In this document: piece after piece, positions 34,769 to 43,692 of the stretch
How positions within the stretch are numbered: position 1 is the first letter of the stretch
Layout: every line of letters begins with the position of its first letter
NCBI GenBank assembly: GCA_020041925.1
Contig: CP083409.1
From: Faucicola osloensis_D
GTDB taxonomy: Bacteria; Pseudomonadota; Gammaproteobacteria; Pseudomonadales; Moraxellaceae
Reading direction: 5' to 3' (one strand)
Length of the DNA: 64,000 bases
Notes under the pieces: model-generated
The model's input: only the letters and a program-made list of their open reading frames with translations
Told to the model about the DNA's origin: nothing
Database searches by the model: none
Translations under genes and position numbers: made by a program

Positions 34769-35539
34769 TTAGATGTTTATCCAGTGTGCCTTGTTATGAA
34801 AGTCCGCTGGGTGTGCATGCTGTATGGCCCAATAACTCATTTCATCGACGGTTGGAGCTGAGTTATCTGCTAAGCCATTGTATGACGGTTGCTGAATCAC
34901 ACGCGTTGGATTTAGCGCATAATTACCATTTGCACCAACCAACTTATCCAATGCTGATTTGGCAAAAGTCATACCGACACGAAAAGTACCAACGCTAAAC
35001 GCATATTGCTGTTCTACCGCTCGTACATGGGTGACAAGCATTGGACTTGCAGAACACCAAAAAACAAGCGGAAGCTCGGTATCTTGTGTAACGGCCTGGC
35101 TAAAAAAATTGATATCCTCACCATAAGTCAGCGCTGTGATAGGCAAGCGCCGAGGGGGTAATGCATTCGGTGTCCGATAGCTGTCAAAATAATAAAGATT
35201 AAACTCACCATTGGTCGCCAAATTGACCTCAAGATACGGGCTATCCGCTTCGCTATCTTTGGCAATAAAACACTCAAAACAATCTGCTTGCCATAAATAA
35301 TCTTGGCGCATCACGCGTTCAAGTACCAATGGGCTAAATGTCGGAAAATTTGCCCATAGACCAGCTTGTAGAGCGGTTTGACTATCATCAATCTTGGGAT
35401 GGGTAGCATCAAATAAGATAGTTAAAAATTTACTATCAGCGACCACCTGTACTGAGAGCCGGTAGTCCATTGTTGCCGATACGGTGAGTGGTTCAACCGT
35501 GCTCGCCAGTGCGAATGTCTTACCCTGTAACATATTCAT
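34769..35539 (-). CDS. DOMON-like domain protein
   Basis: The protein has 256 residues from the ATG at 35539. The longer frame runs back through yhbY and is rejected. A beta-rich sequence with LSVQVVADSKFLTILFDA (near 30-47), then LWQADCFECFIA near 80-91, YLEVNLATNGEFNLYYFDSYR near 100-120 and FRVGMTFAKS near 188-197. The W..D.fE.Fi..... YlE.N.....w..Y.F..YR pattern matches bacterial DOMON-like proteins, which resemble carbohydrate- or heme-binding beta-sandwiches. No signal peptide is seen, so it appears cytoplasmic. It follows yhbY by only 7 bases and is probably cotranscribed. Ligand unknown. Confidence 0.7.
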   Translation of the reverse strand: MNMLQGKTFALASTVEPLTVSATMDYRLSVQVVADSKFLTILFDATHPKIDDSQTALQAGLWANFPTFSPLVLERVMRQDYLWQADCFECFIAKDSEADSPYLEVNLATNGEFNLYYFDSYRTPNALPPRRLPITALTYGEDINFFSQAVTQDTELPLVFWCSASPMLVTHVRAVEQQYAFSVGTFRVGMTFAKSALDKLVGANGNYALNPTRVIQQPSYNGLADNSAPTVDEMSYWAIQHAHPADFHNKAHWINI

Positions 35540-35546
35540 TGTAGCC

Positions 35547-35864
35547 TTAGCCAAAACGTGCCAAGTTTGATAACTTAGGATTGGCTTCTGGATTGCGACG
35601 TAATAATAACACCATACGACCGATGCTGGTGACCAAAATCGCATCAGTGGCTTCAGTAATCGCATTTGCCACAGCGTCACGATCTGCTTTGCTACCGGCT
35701 GGGATTTTTACTTTAATCAGCTCATGATCGGTCAGTGCGCGCCCAATTTCTTCAATAACGGTTGGGGTAACGCCTTGACCCCCAATCATTACCACAGGGT
35801 TAAGTTGGTGACCGATGCCTTTTAAATGTTTGATATCAGCATTTGATAAGCTTGAATTTGCCAT
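35547..35864 (-). CDS. yhbY: Ribosome assembly RNA-binding protein YhbY
   Basis: The protein has 105 residues from the ATG at 35864; a longer in-frame start at 35900 is not favoured. It is a single CRM (CRS1/YhbY) domain, an RNA-binding fold linked to 50S subunit assembly. Signs: LKGIGHQLNPVVMIGGQGVT near 15-34 carries the GxxG loop, and HELIKVKIPAGSKADRDAV near 50-68 is the typical second motif, with LVTSIGRMVLLLRR near the end. It is divergent from rlmE, a 23S rRNA methyltransferase, as in E. coli where yhbY, rlmE and ftsH are neighbours. Confidence 0.97.
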   Translation of the reverse strand: MANSSLSNADIKHLKGIGHQLNPVVMIGGQGVTPTVIEEIGRALTDHELIKVKIPAGSKADRDAVANAITEATDAILVTSIGRMVLLLRRNPEANPKLSNLARFG

Positions 35865-36194
35865 AACTGTCGATTGACCTATAAAAAAATTAGCTGGCAT
35901 TATACCATATTAATCATTTTGCCTAATAAATTATGGGCAATACATAGGCAAAAACACATAGGCAAAAAAACTGCCATGACTTATCAATCTGCAAAAATCA
36001 CTGAATTAAAAAAATCAATAGCCAATCCATGAGTTAACACAAGCTAACTGGGTGAAATATGCTAAAATAACAGCCTTAACCCTTGAGATTGTCAAAATTT
36101 ACCAATGGTCATTCTAGGATGGCTTTGGGTTTTTTAGCCAAATCCCAAGTGAAGAATTTTTAAACTATATATAAAGGGTAGTTTGTAGAGAATT
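35865..36194. promoter_or_regulatory. Divergent yhbY-rlmE promoter region
   Basis: This 330-base region is AT-rich. TGCTAAAAT at 36060-36068 is an extended -10 element pointing toward rlmE; no good -35 is visible. I see no gene in it. Confidence 0.4.
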
Positions 36195-36827
36195 ATGGCA
36201 ACGCGTATTACCAACAAAAAATTGTCCAAAAGTAGCCGTGCGTGGATGAAAGAGCACATTGACGACCACTATGTCAAACTTGCCCAGCGCGATGGCTATC
36301 GGGCAAGAGCGGCTTACAAATTGCTAGAAATCAACGAAAAACTGCAGCTGATTAAAAAAGGCATGACGGTGGTCGATTTGGGTTCTGCCCCAGGCAGCTG
36401 GTCGCAAGTTGCTGGCAAACTAGTCGGTGATAATGGCAAACTCATTGCCTCAGACATATTGCCGATGGATACGCTAGAGAATGTGACCTTTATCCAAGGT
36501 GATTTTCGTGAGCAAGAAGTCTTTGACAAAATTATGGCAGAAGTTGCCGATAAAAAAGTGGAAGTGGTGCTGTCTGATATGGCACCCAATACCTCTGGTT
36601 TTACCGCAGTCGATCAGCCACGCATGATTTATTTGTGTGAGCTTGCCATGGACTTTGCTGAGCAAGTGCTCCCGGAAGGTGGCACCTTGGTGATTAAGGT
36701 ATTCCAAGGCGAAGGCTCTGACGCCTTACGAAAAAATATGCAGCAACGTTTTAGTAAAGTGCGCAGTATCAAGCCTGCAGCGTCACGCGCACGCTCAAAA
36801 GAAATGTATTGGATTGCCACCAAATAA
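36195..36827 (+). CDS. rlmE: 23S rRNA 2'-O-methyltransferase RlmE (FtsJ/RrmJ)
   Basis: The protein has 210 residues. It methylates the 2'-OH of U2552 in 23S rRNA late in 50S assembly using SAM. Signs: SSRAWMKEHIDDHYVKLAQ near 13-31, the YRARAAYKLLEI segment with the first catalytic Lys near 35-46, the SAM loop VDLGSAPGSW near 60-69, LSDMAPN with the catalytic Asp near 126-132, and LVIKVFQGEG with the second Lys near 164-173. The final SRARSKEMYWIA carries the Glu of the K-D-K-E tetrad. Length is normal. ftsH follows, as in E. coli. Confidence 0.98.
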   Translation: MATRITNKKLSKSSRAWMKEHIDDHYVKLAQRDGYRARAAYKLLEINEKLQLIKKGMTVVDLGSAPGSWSQVAGKLVGDNGKLIASDILPMDTLENVTFIQGDFREQEVFDKIMAEVADKKVEVVLSDMAPNTSGFTAVDQPRMIYLCELAMDFAEQVLPEGGTLVIKVFQGEGSDALRKNMQQRFSKVRSIKPAASRARSKEMYWIATK

Positions 36828-37061
36828 GGTAATTTGCTTCAGTCTATCTGTGAAGTTGACTGGATAAAAATTGGTAATATGTTTTTACTAGAAAATAACA
36901 GAGAATTCGCTTGATAATGTTAAGGTAAATCCATATATCATGCTATATTGAAAGATTAATGTAACGTCTATTTTTGGTGAAACATCTACCTATCTTTGGT
37001 AAACATTTTGATTTAACCCCACTTTTTAATCAACCCCCTAACGCGAAGGATGAAAAACAAC

Positions 37062-38972
37062 GTGAGCGACATGGTAAAAAATACCTTATTGTGGTTAGTT
37101 GTGATAGGGGTATTAGTGCTAGTCTTTAGCAATTTTGATACCCGCAATGAACCTGATAAGCTCAATTACTCCCAATTTGTCACTGCAGTGGCAACTGACC
37201 AGGTCAAAAGTGTCAAAATTGATGGTGAGCAAATTTCTGGTGAAAAGAAAAACGGCTCAACCTTTGAGACAGTGCGTCCTGCCGTTACTGATACTGAGCT
37301 AATGCCAAAGCTTATCAAGCATAATGTTGAAGTTCAAGGCGCCACCCCTGAACGTCAAGGCGTAATGATGCAATTACTGATTGCAAGCTTTCCAGTGCTA
37401 TTGATTATTGGTTTGTTCTTATTCATCATGCGTAACATGAGCGGTGGTGGTGCAGGTGGTGGTCGCGGTATGGGTCCGATGAGTTTTGGTAAATCTAAAG
37501 CCAAAATGTTATCAGAAGACCAAATCAAAGTGACATTTGCAGATGTGGCAGGATGTGATGAAGCCAAGCAAGAAGTAACAGAAATTGTCGACTTTTTACG
37601 TGACCCAGAAAAATTTACCAAACTTGGCGCGACTATTCCACGTGGTGTGTTGATGGTAGGCCCGCCCGGTACTGGTAAGACCTTGCTTGCCAAAGCGATT
37701 GCAGGCGAAGCCAAAGTACCATTTTTCTCAATTTCAGGTTCTGACTTTGTTGAGATGTTTGTGGGTGTCGGTGCAAGCCGTGTGCGTGATATGTTTGAAC
37801 AAGCCAAGAAAAATGCCCCTTGTATCATCTTTATTGACGAGATTGATGCTGTTGGTCGTCATCGCGGTGCGGGCATGGGCGGTGGTCATGATGAACGTGA
37901 ACAAACTTTAAACCAGTTATTGGTTGAGATGGATGGTTTTGAAGGCAATGATGGGGTAATTGTGATTGCTGCAACCAACCGCGTCGATGTACTCGATAAA
38001 GCGTTGTTGCGCCCTGGTCGTTTCGATCGTCAAGTACAAGTTGGCTTGCCTGATATCAAAGGCCGTGAGCAAATCCTTCGTGTACACATGAAGAAATTGC
38101 CCTCCACAATTGGCGTCGATATTCGTTCGTTGGCGCGTGGTACGCCAGGTTTTAGTGGTGCGCAATTAGCGAATTTGGTGAACGAGGCGGCGCTATTTGC
38201 TGCACGTAACAACAAAGCGTCAGTCGATATGAACGACTTTGAAGAAGCCAAAGACAAGCTTTATATGGGTCCAGAACGTAAATCGATGGTACTGCGTGAA
38301 GAAGAGCGCCGTGCAACGGCTTATCATGAAGCAGGGCATGCCTTAGTGGCTGAAATGTTACCGGGTACTGACCCTGTTCATAAGGTCACTATTATGCCCC
38401 GTGGCTGGGCGTTGGGTGTCACTTGGCAATTGCCAGAGCATGATCAGACCAGCGTTTATAAATCAAAAATGCTAAATGACATTGCGATTTTGTTTGGTGG
38501 TCGTATCGCTGAAGAAGTCTTTATCAATCAGCAATCAACTGGCGCGTCCAATGACTTTGAACGTGCTACCAAAATGGCGCGTGCGATGGTTACCAAATAC
38601 GGTATGTCAGATGCCATGGGTGTGATGGTGTATGAAGAAGATGAAAACCAAGGTTACTTTGGTGGCTCATCTCGTACCATCTCGGAAGCGACTCAGCAGA
38701 AAGTGGACGATGAAGTTCGTCGTATCCTAGAAGCGCAGTATGATATTGCACGTGCATTAATTGAAGGTAATGCGGACAAAATGCATGCCATGGTCGATGC
38801 GTTAATGAAATGGGAAACTATCGATCGTGACCAATTGCAAGACATTATGGCAGGTATTCCTCCACGCGAGCCTAAAGTTTATCAAGAGCCTGTTAGAGTA
38901 AATTTTGATAAACCAAGCAATCCACCGTCAAGTGGGTCGGGTTTAACGCCGCCGCCGTTACCTGCAATGTAA
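37062..38972 (+). CDS. ftsH: ATP-dependent zinc metalloprotease FtsH
   Basis: The protein has about 636 residues, a membrane-anchored AAA+ protease that degrades LpxC, misfolded membrane proteins and other substrates. I place the start at GTG 37062 because the ribosome site GAAGGA (37045-37050) overlaps the in-frame ATG at 37050 and cannot serve it. In order: a transmembrane helix near 8-24, a periplasmic part, a second helix near 100-121, Walker A GPPGTGKT near 199-206, Walker B IIFIDEIDA near 257-265, the second region of homology, and the zinc site HEAGH near 420-424. The substrate LpxC is encoded at 32107. A Pro/Ser-rich tail ends it. Confidence 0.98.
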   Translation: MSDMVKNTLLWLVVIGVLVLVFSNFDTRNEPDKLNYSQFVTAVATDQVKSVKIDGEQISGEKKNGSTFETVRPAVTDTELMPKLIKHNVEVQGATPERQGVMMQLLIASFPVLLIIGLFLFIMRNMSGGGAGGGRGMGPMSFGKSKAKMLSEDQIKVTFADVAGCDEAKQEVTEIVDFLRDPEKFTKLGATIPRGVLMVGPPGTGKTLLAKAIAGEAKVPFFSISGSDFVEMFVGVGASRVRDMFEQAKKNAPCIIFIDEIDAVGRHRGAGMGGGHDEREQTLNQLLVEMDGFEGNDGVIVIAATNRVDVLDKALLRPGRFDRQVQVGLPDIKGREQILRVHMKKLPSTIGVDIRSLARGTPGFSGAQLANLVNEAALFAARNNKASVDMNDFEEAKDKLYMGPERKSMVLREEERRATAYHEAGHALVAEMLPGTDPVHKVTIMPRGWALGVTWQLPEHDQTSVYKSKMLNDIAILFGGRIAEEVFINQQSTGASNDFERATKMARAMVTKYGMSDAMGVMVYEEDENQGYFGGSSRTISEATQQKVDDEVRRILEAQYDIARALIEGNADKMHAMVDALMKWETIDRDQLQDIMAGIPPREPKVYQEPVRVNFDKPSNPPSSGSGLTPPPLPAM

Positions 38973-38995
38973 ATTATCCATGATATAGGCTAGGC

Positions 38996-39030
38996 AAAAA
39001 CCGCTACCAACTTGATAGCGGTTTTTTTGT
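38996..39030 (+). terminator. Intrinsic terminator after ftsH
   Basis: AAAAACCGCTA pairs with TAGCGGTTTTT around a loop of eight or nine bases, with seven T. Confidence 0.88.
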
Positions 39031-39076
39031 TTTTCACTTAAAATAGTAAAAAATTTTAGTAATCATTGTGGACATC

Positions 39077-39958
39077 ATGCAGTTACAGCCCATTCCCAAC
39101 TTTGCCATTCATTATCATAATCAAACGCTTGATTTATCTTATCCCCATATCATGGGTATTTTAAATGTCACCCCAGACTCATTTTCTGATGGCGGTCGAT
39201 ATAATCATATCGACCAAGGCTTGCGTCATACCGAGCAGATGATCAAAGACGGGGCGACAATTATCGATGTGGGCGGTGAATCTACTCGCCCAAATGCCAG
39301 TCCCGTGAGTGAGCAAGAAGAAATTGACCGCGTTATTAAAGTCGTTGAAGCGATTGATCATAACTTTGGTGAGCAAGTGTGGGTGTCGGTTGATACCAGT
39401 AGCCCGACCGTGATGACACTCGCCAGTCAAGTCGGCGCTAAAATTTGGAATGATGTCCGAGCCTTGACGCGCCCCGATGCCATTGCTACCGCTGCCAAAC
39501 TTGATATACCTGTCATGCTCATGCACATGCGCGGTGAGCCAACGACCATGAATCAGCTAGATGATTATCAAGACTTATATGCCGATGTTATTACAGAGTT
39601 ACAGCAGCGCATTGATGAGGTTATAGCGGGTGGAGTCAGACGTGACAATCTTATCATTGACCCAGGGTTTGGCTTTGCCAAAAACGCCCAGCAAAATCTG
39701 GCATGGCTGAATGAATTTTATCGGTTGCATACGTTTAACTTACCTGTCATGGTGGCATTATCCCGTAAACGCTTTGTTGGGGAAGTCCTCAAGTCAGCCA
39801 ATCTACCCCATGACCCTACCGATAGAGATGTTGCTAGTATGGTTGCAGGGCTATTTGCTGTGCAGCAAGGGGCGTGTATATTGCGTACCCATAACGTAGC
39901 AGCGACTAAAGCAGGGCTTGCGATGTGGCAAGCGACCCAACAGGCAAAAGCTTCATAA
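39077..39958 (+). CDS. folP: Dihydropteroate synthase FolP
   Basis: The protein has about 293 residues from the ATG at 39077; an in-frame GTG at 39068 is possible and neither has a strong ribosome site. The enzyme joins 6-hydroxymethyl-dihydropterin pyrophosphate to p-aminobenzoate, the sulfonamide target. Signs: MGILNVTPDSFSDGGRY near 25-41, VGGESTRPNASPV near 61-73, VSVDTSSPTVM, LMHMRGEP near 148-155, and IDPGFGFAKN near 196-205. The TIM barrel is complete and no inserted residues near the sulfonamide loops stand out. pabC, which makes the p-aminobenzoate, is at 43693. Confidence 0.98.
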   Translation: MQLQPIPNFAIHYHNQTLDLSYPHIMGILNVTPDSFSDGGRYNHIDQGLRHTEQMIKDGATIIDVGGESTRPNASPVSEQEEIDRVIKVVEAIDHNFGEQVWVSVDTSSPTVMTLASQVGAKIWNDVRALTRPDAIATAAKLDIPVMLMHMRGEPTTMNQLDDYQDLYADVITELQQRIDEVIAGGVRRDNLIIDPGFGFAKNAQQNLAWLNEFYRLHTFNLPVMVALSRKRFVGEVLKSANLPHDPTDRDVASMVAGLFAVQQGACILRTHNVAATKAGLAMWQATQQAKAS

Positions 39959-40005
39959 AAATTTAAAAATTACATGAATTTAACGCGCAACGACAAGGAT
40001 TTATC

Positions 40006-40272
40006 ATGAGTGACAACCAGCCAGAACCTACATTAGAGCAGCGCAAAGTCATCTATCGTGCTAGACGCGGTCTAAAAGAACTTGATTATTATTTTGACTC
40101 GTATGTGAGAGCGCACTATCTAAAAGCCGACTCACGAGAGCAGCAAATTTTTGCAGAATTAGTGAAAGAAGAAGATCCTGATTTGCTGGATTGGTTTTTA
40201 CACAATCAGCCAACCAAGCCAGAATTTGCTGATTTGATAGCCAAGCTCAAATCATTAAAAGCTTCTTCTTAA
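40006..40272 (+). CDS. sdhE: FAD assembly factor SdhE (YgfY)
   Basis: The protein has 88 residues. SdhE promotes covalent attachment of FAD to the flavoprotein subunit of succinate dehydrogenase (and fumarate reductase). The essential RGxxE motif is visible as RARRGLKELD at about 18-27, followed by DYYFDSYVRAHY and a conserved acidic helix (EDPDLLDWFL). An ATG with AAGGATTTATC upstream is a good start. It is followed 9 bases later by a ygfX-like gene, the same pairing as in E. coli, where the two were once described as a toxin-antitoxin pair. Confidence 0.95.
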   Translation: MSDNQPEPTLEQRKVIYRARRGLKELDYYFDSYVRAHYLKADSREQQIFAELVKEEDPDLLDWFLHNQPTKPEFADLIAKLKSLKASS

Positions 40273-40281
40273 TTGACTTAG

Positions 40282-40803
40282 ATGAACGAGCGCTACTTAT
40301 CGCGTCATAACACCTCATTTATTGATATTGATGCCACGCTCAAACCCAGTATGGATAAAAAACTGGTTTGGGGGGCTTGTTCATGGGTGGTTGTTGGCAT
40401 TTTAACCCTAGTGCCTTTAGCGCTTACCTACAAAATTTTGCTAGGTATGGTCGCTATAGCCAGTCTTTGGTTCGGGCAAATCTCTAGTTGTCACTTATTG
40501 GCTATTTCATCGTTACACGCCAAAACGCAAAGTAACAATCAAACCTCACCCTATGACAACTTTGATTTTTTAACCTGGCAAATCCAGTGGGTACGTGGGG
40601 TTGTCAAAGTACCTAGACAGAGTAAACAAGCGGTGTGGCAGGCAAGTTTGCTGGGCATCGCTGATATGGGGTGCTTGGTGATTTTAACGTTTGAGCTGAT
40701 AGAATCAACGCCAACTAAAATCAGCGTAACCATTTGGCAAGACCAAGTGGACCGCGATACATGGCGGCAATTTAAGGTGCTAGCAAACACGCTGGGGCGA
40801 TAA
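40282..40803 (+). CDS. YgfX/CptA-like inner-membrane protein
   Basis: The protein has 173 residues with two adjacent transmembrane helices near 29-48 and 51-68, a cytoplasmic C-terminal domain, and an end reading VTIWQDQVDRDTWRQFKVLANTL. That end matches the RDxxxxxxWRxLRxxLR tail of YgfX (PF07254), and the gene directly follows sdhE, the usual partner. In E. coli YgfX was reported to inhibit cell division and interact with FtsZ and MreB, a role that is disputed. The sequence is longer and more divergent than E. coli YgfX (about 135 residues). Identification rests on context, topology and the tail motif. Confidence 0.72.
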   Translation: MNERYLSRHNTSFIDIDATLKPSMDKKLVWGACSWVVVGILTLVPLALTYKILLGMVAIASLWFGQISSCHLLAISSLHAKTQSNNQTSPYDNFDFLTWQIQWVRGVVKVPRQSKQAVWQASLLGIADMGCLVILTFELIESTPTKISVTIWQDQVDRDTWRQFKVLANTLGR

Positions 40804-40948
40804 CAAAAATGGTATATAAGTTATATTCAATATTGCTACAATTAAATCAACCAAGTCTTGGGACGGATGCCTAACGCAGTTGGCGTGCGTCAGCGCAGTA
40901 TTATTGGTGATATACGATAATCATTGAAAAAGATAAAAGGGAATGACC

Positions 40949-41695
40949 ATGGGTCTATTAACAAGTCTAGTAACACAAGTAGCGCAAAGTGCCATTCAAA
41001 GCAAAATGGGCCAAAGCAAAATGGGCGGTCAAAGCCAAGCAGATATGGGCGGTCAAAGCCAAGCAGATATGGGCGGCTTAGGGAATATTTTTGGTAATGT
41101 ATTAGGCGGCGGGGTGCAGCAGCCACAAATGCAGTCAAATGGTTTTGGGTTGGATGATATCATCGGTATGGCGATGAACCAAAATCAAGGTATGTCCCAA
41201 GGTGGCGTGCTTGGACAGGTGCTAGGTAGCGTGCTAGGGGGTGGTATGGGCGGCAGCCTAAGCGGTGGCATGGGCAATAATGTGGGTATGAACCAATTTC
41301 CACAAAGTCAAAGTGGCTTTGGGGGTAAGGGTATGTTAATGGCGGCTTTGTTGCCAATCGCGCTGATGTTTATTCAACGTAATGGGGGTCTGTCAGGTGC
41401 TTTTAATAAAATCCAAAATATGGGATTTGGGCATCAAGCCAACTCTTGGATGAGTGCTGACCAATCAAACCAACCATTGGATGCCAATGATATCAATCAG
41501 CTATTTGATAATAATGAGTTGGCGCAAGTGGCGGTACAAACTGGTGTCGACCAAAGCGAAGTCCGTCAAAGTATGGCGGAGCTTTTGCCACAGTTATTTG
41601 ACAACTTGACACCAAATGGCGACACCCAAACCGAAAGCCAAGCCAATAATGAAATCAGTGATATTTTGGCGCAATTAGGCAATGCGAATCGCTAA
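40949..41695 (+). CDS. YidB-like (DUF937) protein with low-complexity N-terminal half
   Basis: The protein has about 248 residues. Two start codons (40943 and 40949) are in frame; the second has AAAAGGGA nine bases upstream, the first only three. The N-terminal 130 residues are rich in Gly, Gln, Met, Ser and Asn with tandem copies (QSKMG, then an eight-residue unit twice). A hydrophobic segment near 130-145 follows (GMLMAALLPIALMFI). The C-terminal 90 residues (HQANSWMSADQSNQPLDANDINQLF) match the YidB/DUF937 pattern GxxxxxxSWxxxGxNxPxxxxQLxxxF. Function of the family is unknown. A terminator follows. Confidence 0.75.
   Translation: MGLLTSLVTQVAQSAIQSKMGQSKMGGQSQADMGGQSQADMGGLGNIFGNVLGGGVQQPQMQSNGFGLDDIIGMAMNQNQGMSQGGVLGQVLGSVLGGGMGGSLSGGMGNNVGMNQFPQSQSGFGGKGMLMAALLPIALMFIQRNGGLSGAFNKIQNMGFGHQANSWMSADQSNQPLDANDINQLFDNNELAQVAVQTGVDQSEVRQSMAELLPQLFDNLTPNGDTQTESQANNEISDILAQLGNANR
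41000..41074 (+). repeat. Tandem duplications in the YidB-like gene (15 bp x2, then 24 bp x2)
   Basis: AGCAAAATGGGC-type 15-mers lie at 41000-41014 and 41015-41029. An exact 24-base unit beginning GGTCAAAGCC is repeated at 41027-41050 and 41051-41074. All are in frame. Confidence 0.92.
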
Positions 41696-41707
41696 AATAG
41701 CCTGACT

Positions 41708-41738
41708 AAAAAAGCCAGTTTCGTCACTGGCTTTTTTT
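41708..41738. terminator. Terminator between the YidB-like gene and aroE
   Basis: AAAAGCCAGT pairs with ACTGGCTTTT around a six-base loop, with A and T tracts at the two sides. Confidence 0.88.
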
Positions 41739-41820
41739 ATTAGGTTTTCTCGGGCAAATTTTGGTTTTGTCTATTTTATTTAAGGCGTAGGCGAGTGCTG
41801 ACTGCTTTTTTATAAAACAG

Positions 41821-42639
41821 CTAAAAATGAAAATTCGTCAAATCGACTTGTTTACCCGTCCAAAGCGCAAAACTTAATGCCCCTTGATTGACCAGCATTC
41901 CCAAGCCATCCGAGGTTTTGGCATGTTTCGCCTTAAAAAAGTCCAAAAATGCCGAGGGTTTGCCATACATCATGTCATAGGCAAAATCGACAGTCATATC
42001 CTTGGTAAACGGCAAGGTATCACCGCTCAGACCTATCGACGTTGCATTGATAATCACCTCAATATCGTTGGGCAAATCCGTCAAACTTGAAAAGGTGAGC
42101 TTATCAGTATCAAATAATCGGGTTAAATTCTCTGCTTTTTCTATTGTGCGATTGGCAATATGCAGCGATTTTACTTGCGCATCTAGCAACGGCAAAATCG
42201 CGCCACGAGTCGCCCCACCTGCCCCCAAAATAGCAACGTTTGCGTCCTCTAATCTGACGCCTTGCGACAATAAATCCGCCACCAAACCGCGACCATCGGT
42301 ATTGTCGCCATACAGTTTGCCGTCTTTGATGGCAAGGGTATTGACTGCACCCGCCAAGCGCGCGTATTCAGATAGCTCACCGCGCTGCTGGCACAGCGCA
42401 AATGCCATCTCTTTAAAAGGTACGGTCACATTTGCCCCTGTGCCACCGCCTGCAAAAAATGCTTCGATGACAGCGGTAAAGCTGTCGACATCGTTGGGAC
42501 AATATTGGCGTTGGTAAGACAAGGTGATGCCCGTTTGTTTGGCAAACGCTTGGTGCAAATCAGGCGATTTGCTATGGGCAATCGGATTGCCGATTACCAT
42601 GCAGTGATAACGGGCGTTTGAATCAGGAATTGATGACAT
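41821..42639 (-). CDS. aroE: Shikimate dehydrogenase AroE
   Basis: The protein has 272 residues from the ATG at 42639, preceded by AGGTTTTCCC; longer in-frame starts are rejected. It reduces 3-dehydroshikimate to shikimate with NADPH. Signs: IGNPIAHSKSPDLHQAF near 13-29 with the substrate-binding Ser residues, the NVTVPFKEMAF segment carrying the catalytic Lys near 67-77, DNTDGRGLV near 105-113, the dinucleotide loop GAGGATRGAI near 131-140, and LGMLVNQGALSF near 244-255. Length and layout are normal. It is transcribed alone, convergent with the YidB-like gene. Confidence 0.98.
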   Translation of the reverse strand: MSSIPDSNARYHCMVIGNPIAHSKSPDLHQAFAKQTGITLSYQRQYCPNDVDSFTAVIEAFFAGGGTGANVTVPFKEMAFALCQQRGELSEYARLAGAVNTLAIKDGKLYGDNTDGRGLVADLLSQGVRLEDANVAILGAGGATRGAILPLLDAQVKSLHIANRTIEKAENLTRLFDTDKLTFSSLTDLPNDIEVIINATSIGLSGDTLPFTKDMTVDFAYDMMYGKPSAFLDFFKAKHAKTSDGLGMLVNQGALSFALWTGKQVDLTNFHF

Positions 42640-42716
42640 GGGAAAACCTATAATACGATGAGTAAAATTACCAATTGCCACCACTTTACAATAACTATGG
42701 CTGCGACATCAATGCT

Positions 42717-42761
42717 GGGTTTTGATTGGATGGGTTTTAATTGGCTAGGTTATGATTGGGT
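42717..42761. repeat. Three imperfect 15-bp tandem repeats upstream of aroE
   Basis: Units at 42717, 42732 and 42747 of the form RGGTTWTRATTGGNT lie in the aroE-lipoprotein spacer, with a fourth partial copy after. Non-coding. Confidence 0.8.
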
Positions 42762-42940
42762 GGGTGTAAAGCTTAGCATTTCATCAACGTGGCTAAAAAT
42801 AACAACAAAAGCGTACTGTTAACTGCTGTCAATGCCTTGTTACAATGCGCTATTCACACCAACCCCTTATACACTACACAATGAAGCCAATTGCCCGCAA
42901 ACCGCTTTTTTTACCGCGTCAAAACTGCTCAGAGCATCCG

Positions 42941-43627
42941 ATGGACGCTGCCCAAAAAGGCACTGCCCGAAATAAAACCACTTGGCTAAAAAATCTTGGC
43001 TGGGGGTGGCTTATCCTAACACTCACCTTAACTGGCTGTGATAAGGTCAAACAAATCACCTCACAACGCAATGCCAGTGTGACCGCTAGCACTACCGCAT
43101 CGACCACAGCCGCCAATCCGTCTATCAACCCTACCTCGCAGCCAACGCCTGTGGTCTATCCCATCAATGAATGGCAGCAACAAACGCTGGCAAACAAAGT
43201 CAGTATCCACGATACCGAAGCGATGACGTTATTATTGGGTCAACCCATCAGCATTGATAAGCAAAGTTTGGACTATCGAAGCAATGTCGCAAGTAAATAT
43301 AGTTTTACCAAAACCGGTGAGCCGTATTTTGATTTGCTTGATTCACCTATGTATATTGAGCTACAGTGGTATTATGCCAGTGCCTATGACAATGCCAGCG
43401 TTAAAAACATCAGCATCCAGCATGCCAAAACAGCGTTTCATCTGACCCAAAATTGGTTTGGACAAGATGGCTCAGACATTGTTGCCCACATGGTGCAAGG
43501 ACAGCCGATTAAAAATACGAGCTACCACGGAATTTTGGTAGAATTAGCACGCTGTGACAATTATCATTGTGACTTGGTAATCAGAAAACCGACTGTCACC
43601 GCCAAAATCGCTAAAAAAAGCGGCTGA
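42941..43627 (+). CDS. Putative lipoprotein of unknown function
   Basis: The protein has about 228 residues from the ATG at 42941. In-frame ATGs at 42845 and 42881 would put 30-50 residues before the signal peptide, so the shorter form is preferred. The signal ends LTLTGC, giving a lipidated Cys33. The mature part begins with a Ser/Thr/Ala-rich linker, then a folded domain (DTEAMTLLLGQPISID, then YIELQWYYASAYDNASVKNI). It ends with two Cys flanking NYH (CDNYHC) and a basic tail. I do not recognise the family. It lies 65 bases upstream of pabC on the same strand and divergent from aroE. Confidence 0.68.
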   Translation: MDAAQKGTARNKTTWLKNLGWGWLILTLTLTGCDKVKQITSQRNASVTASTTASTTAANPSINPTSQPTPVVYPINEWQQQTLANKVSIHDTEAMTLLLGQPISIDKQSLDYRSNVASKYSFTKTGEPYFDLLDSPMYIELQWYYASAYDNASVKNISIQHAKTAFHLTQNWFGQDGSDIVAHMVQGQPIKNTSYHGILVELARCDNYHCDLVIRKPTVTAKIAKKSG

Positions 43628-43692
43628 TTGCTGCGGCTTTCACTGTAATGTAATACAGTCAACTATCAATTTAATCAAGTAGCCAAATAACC

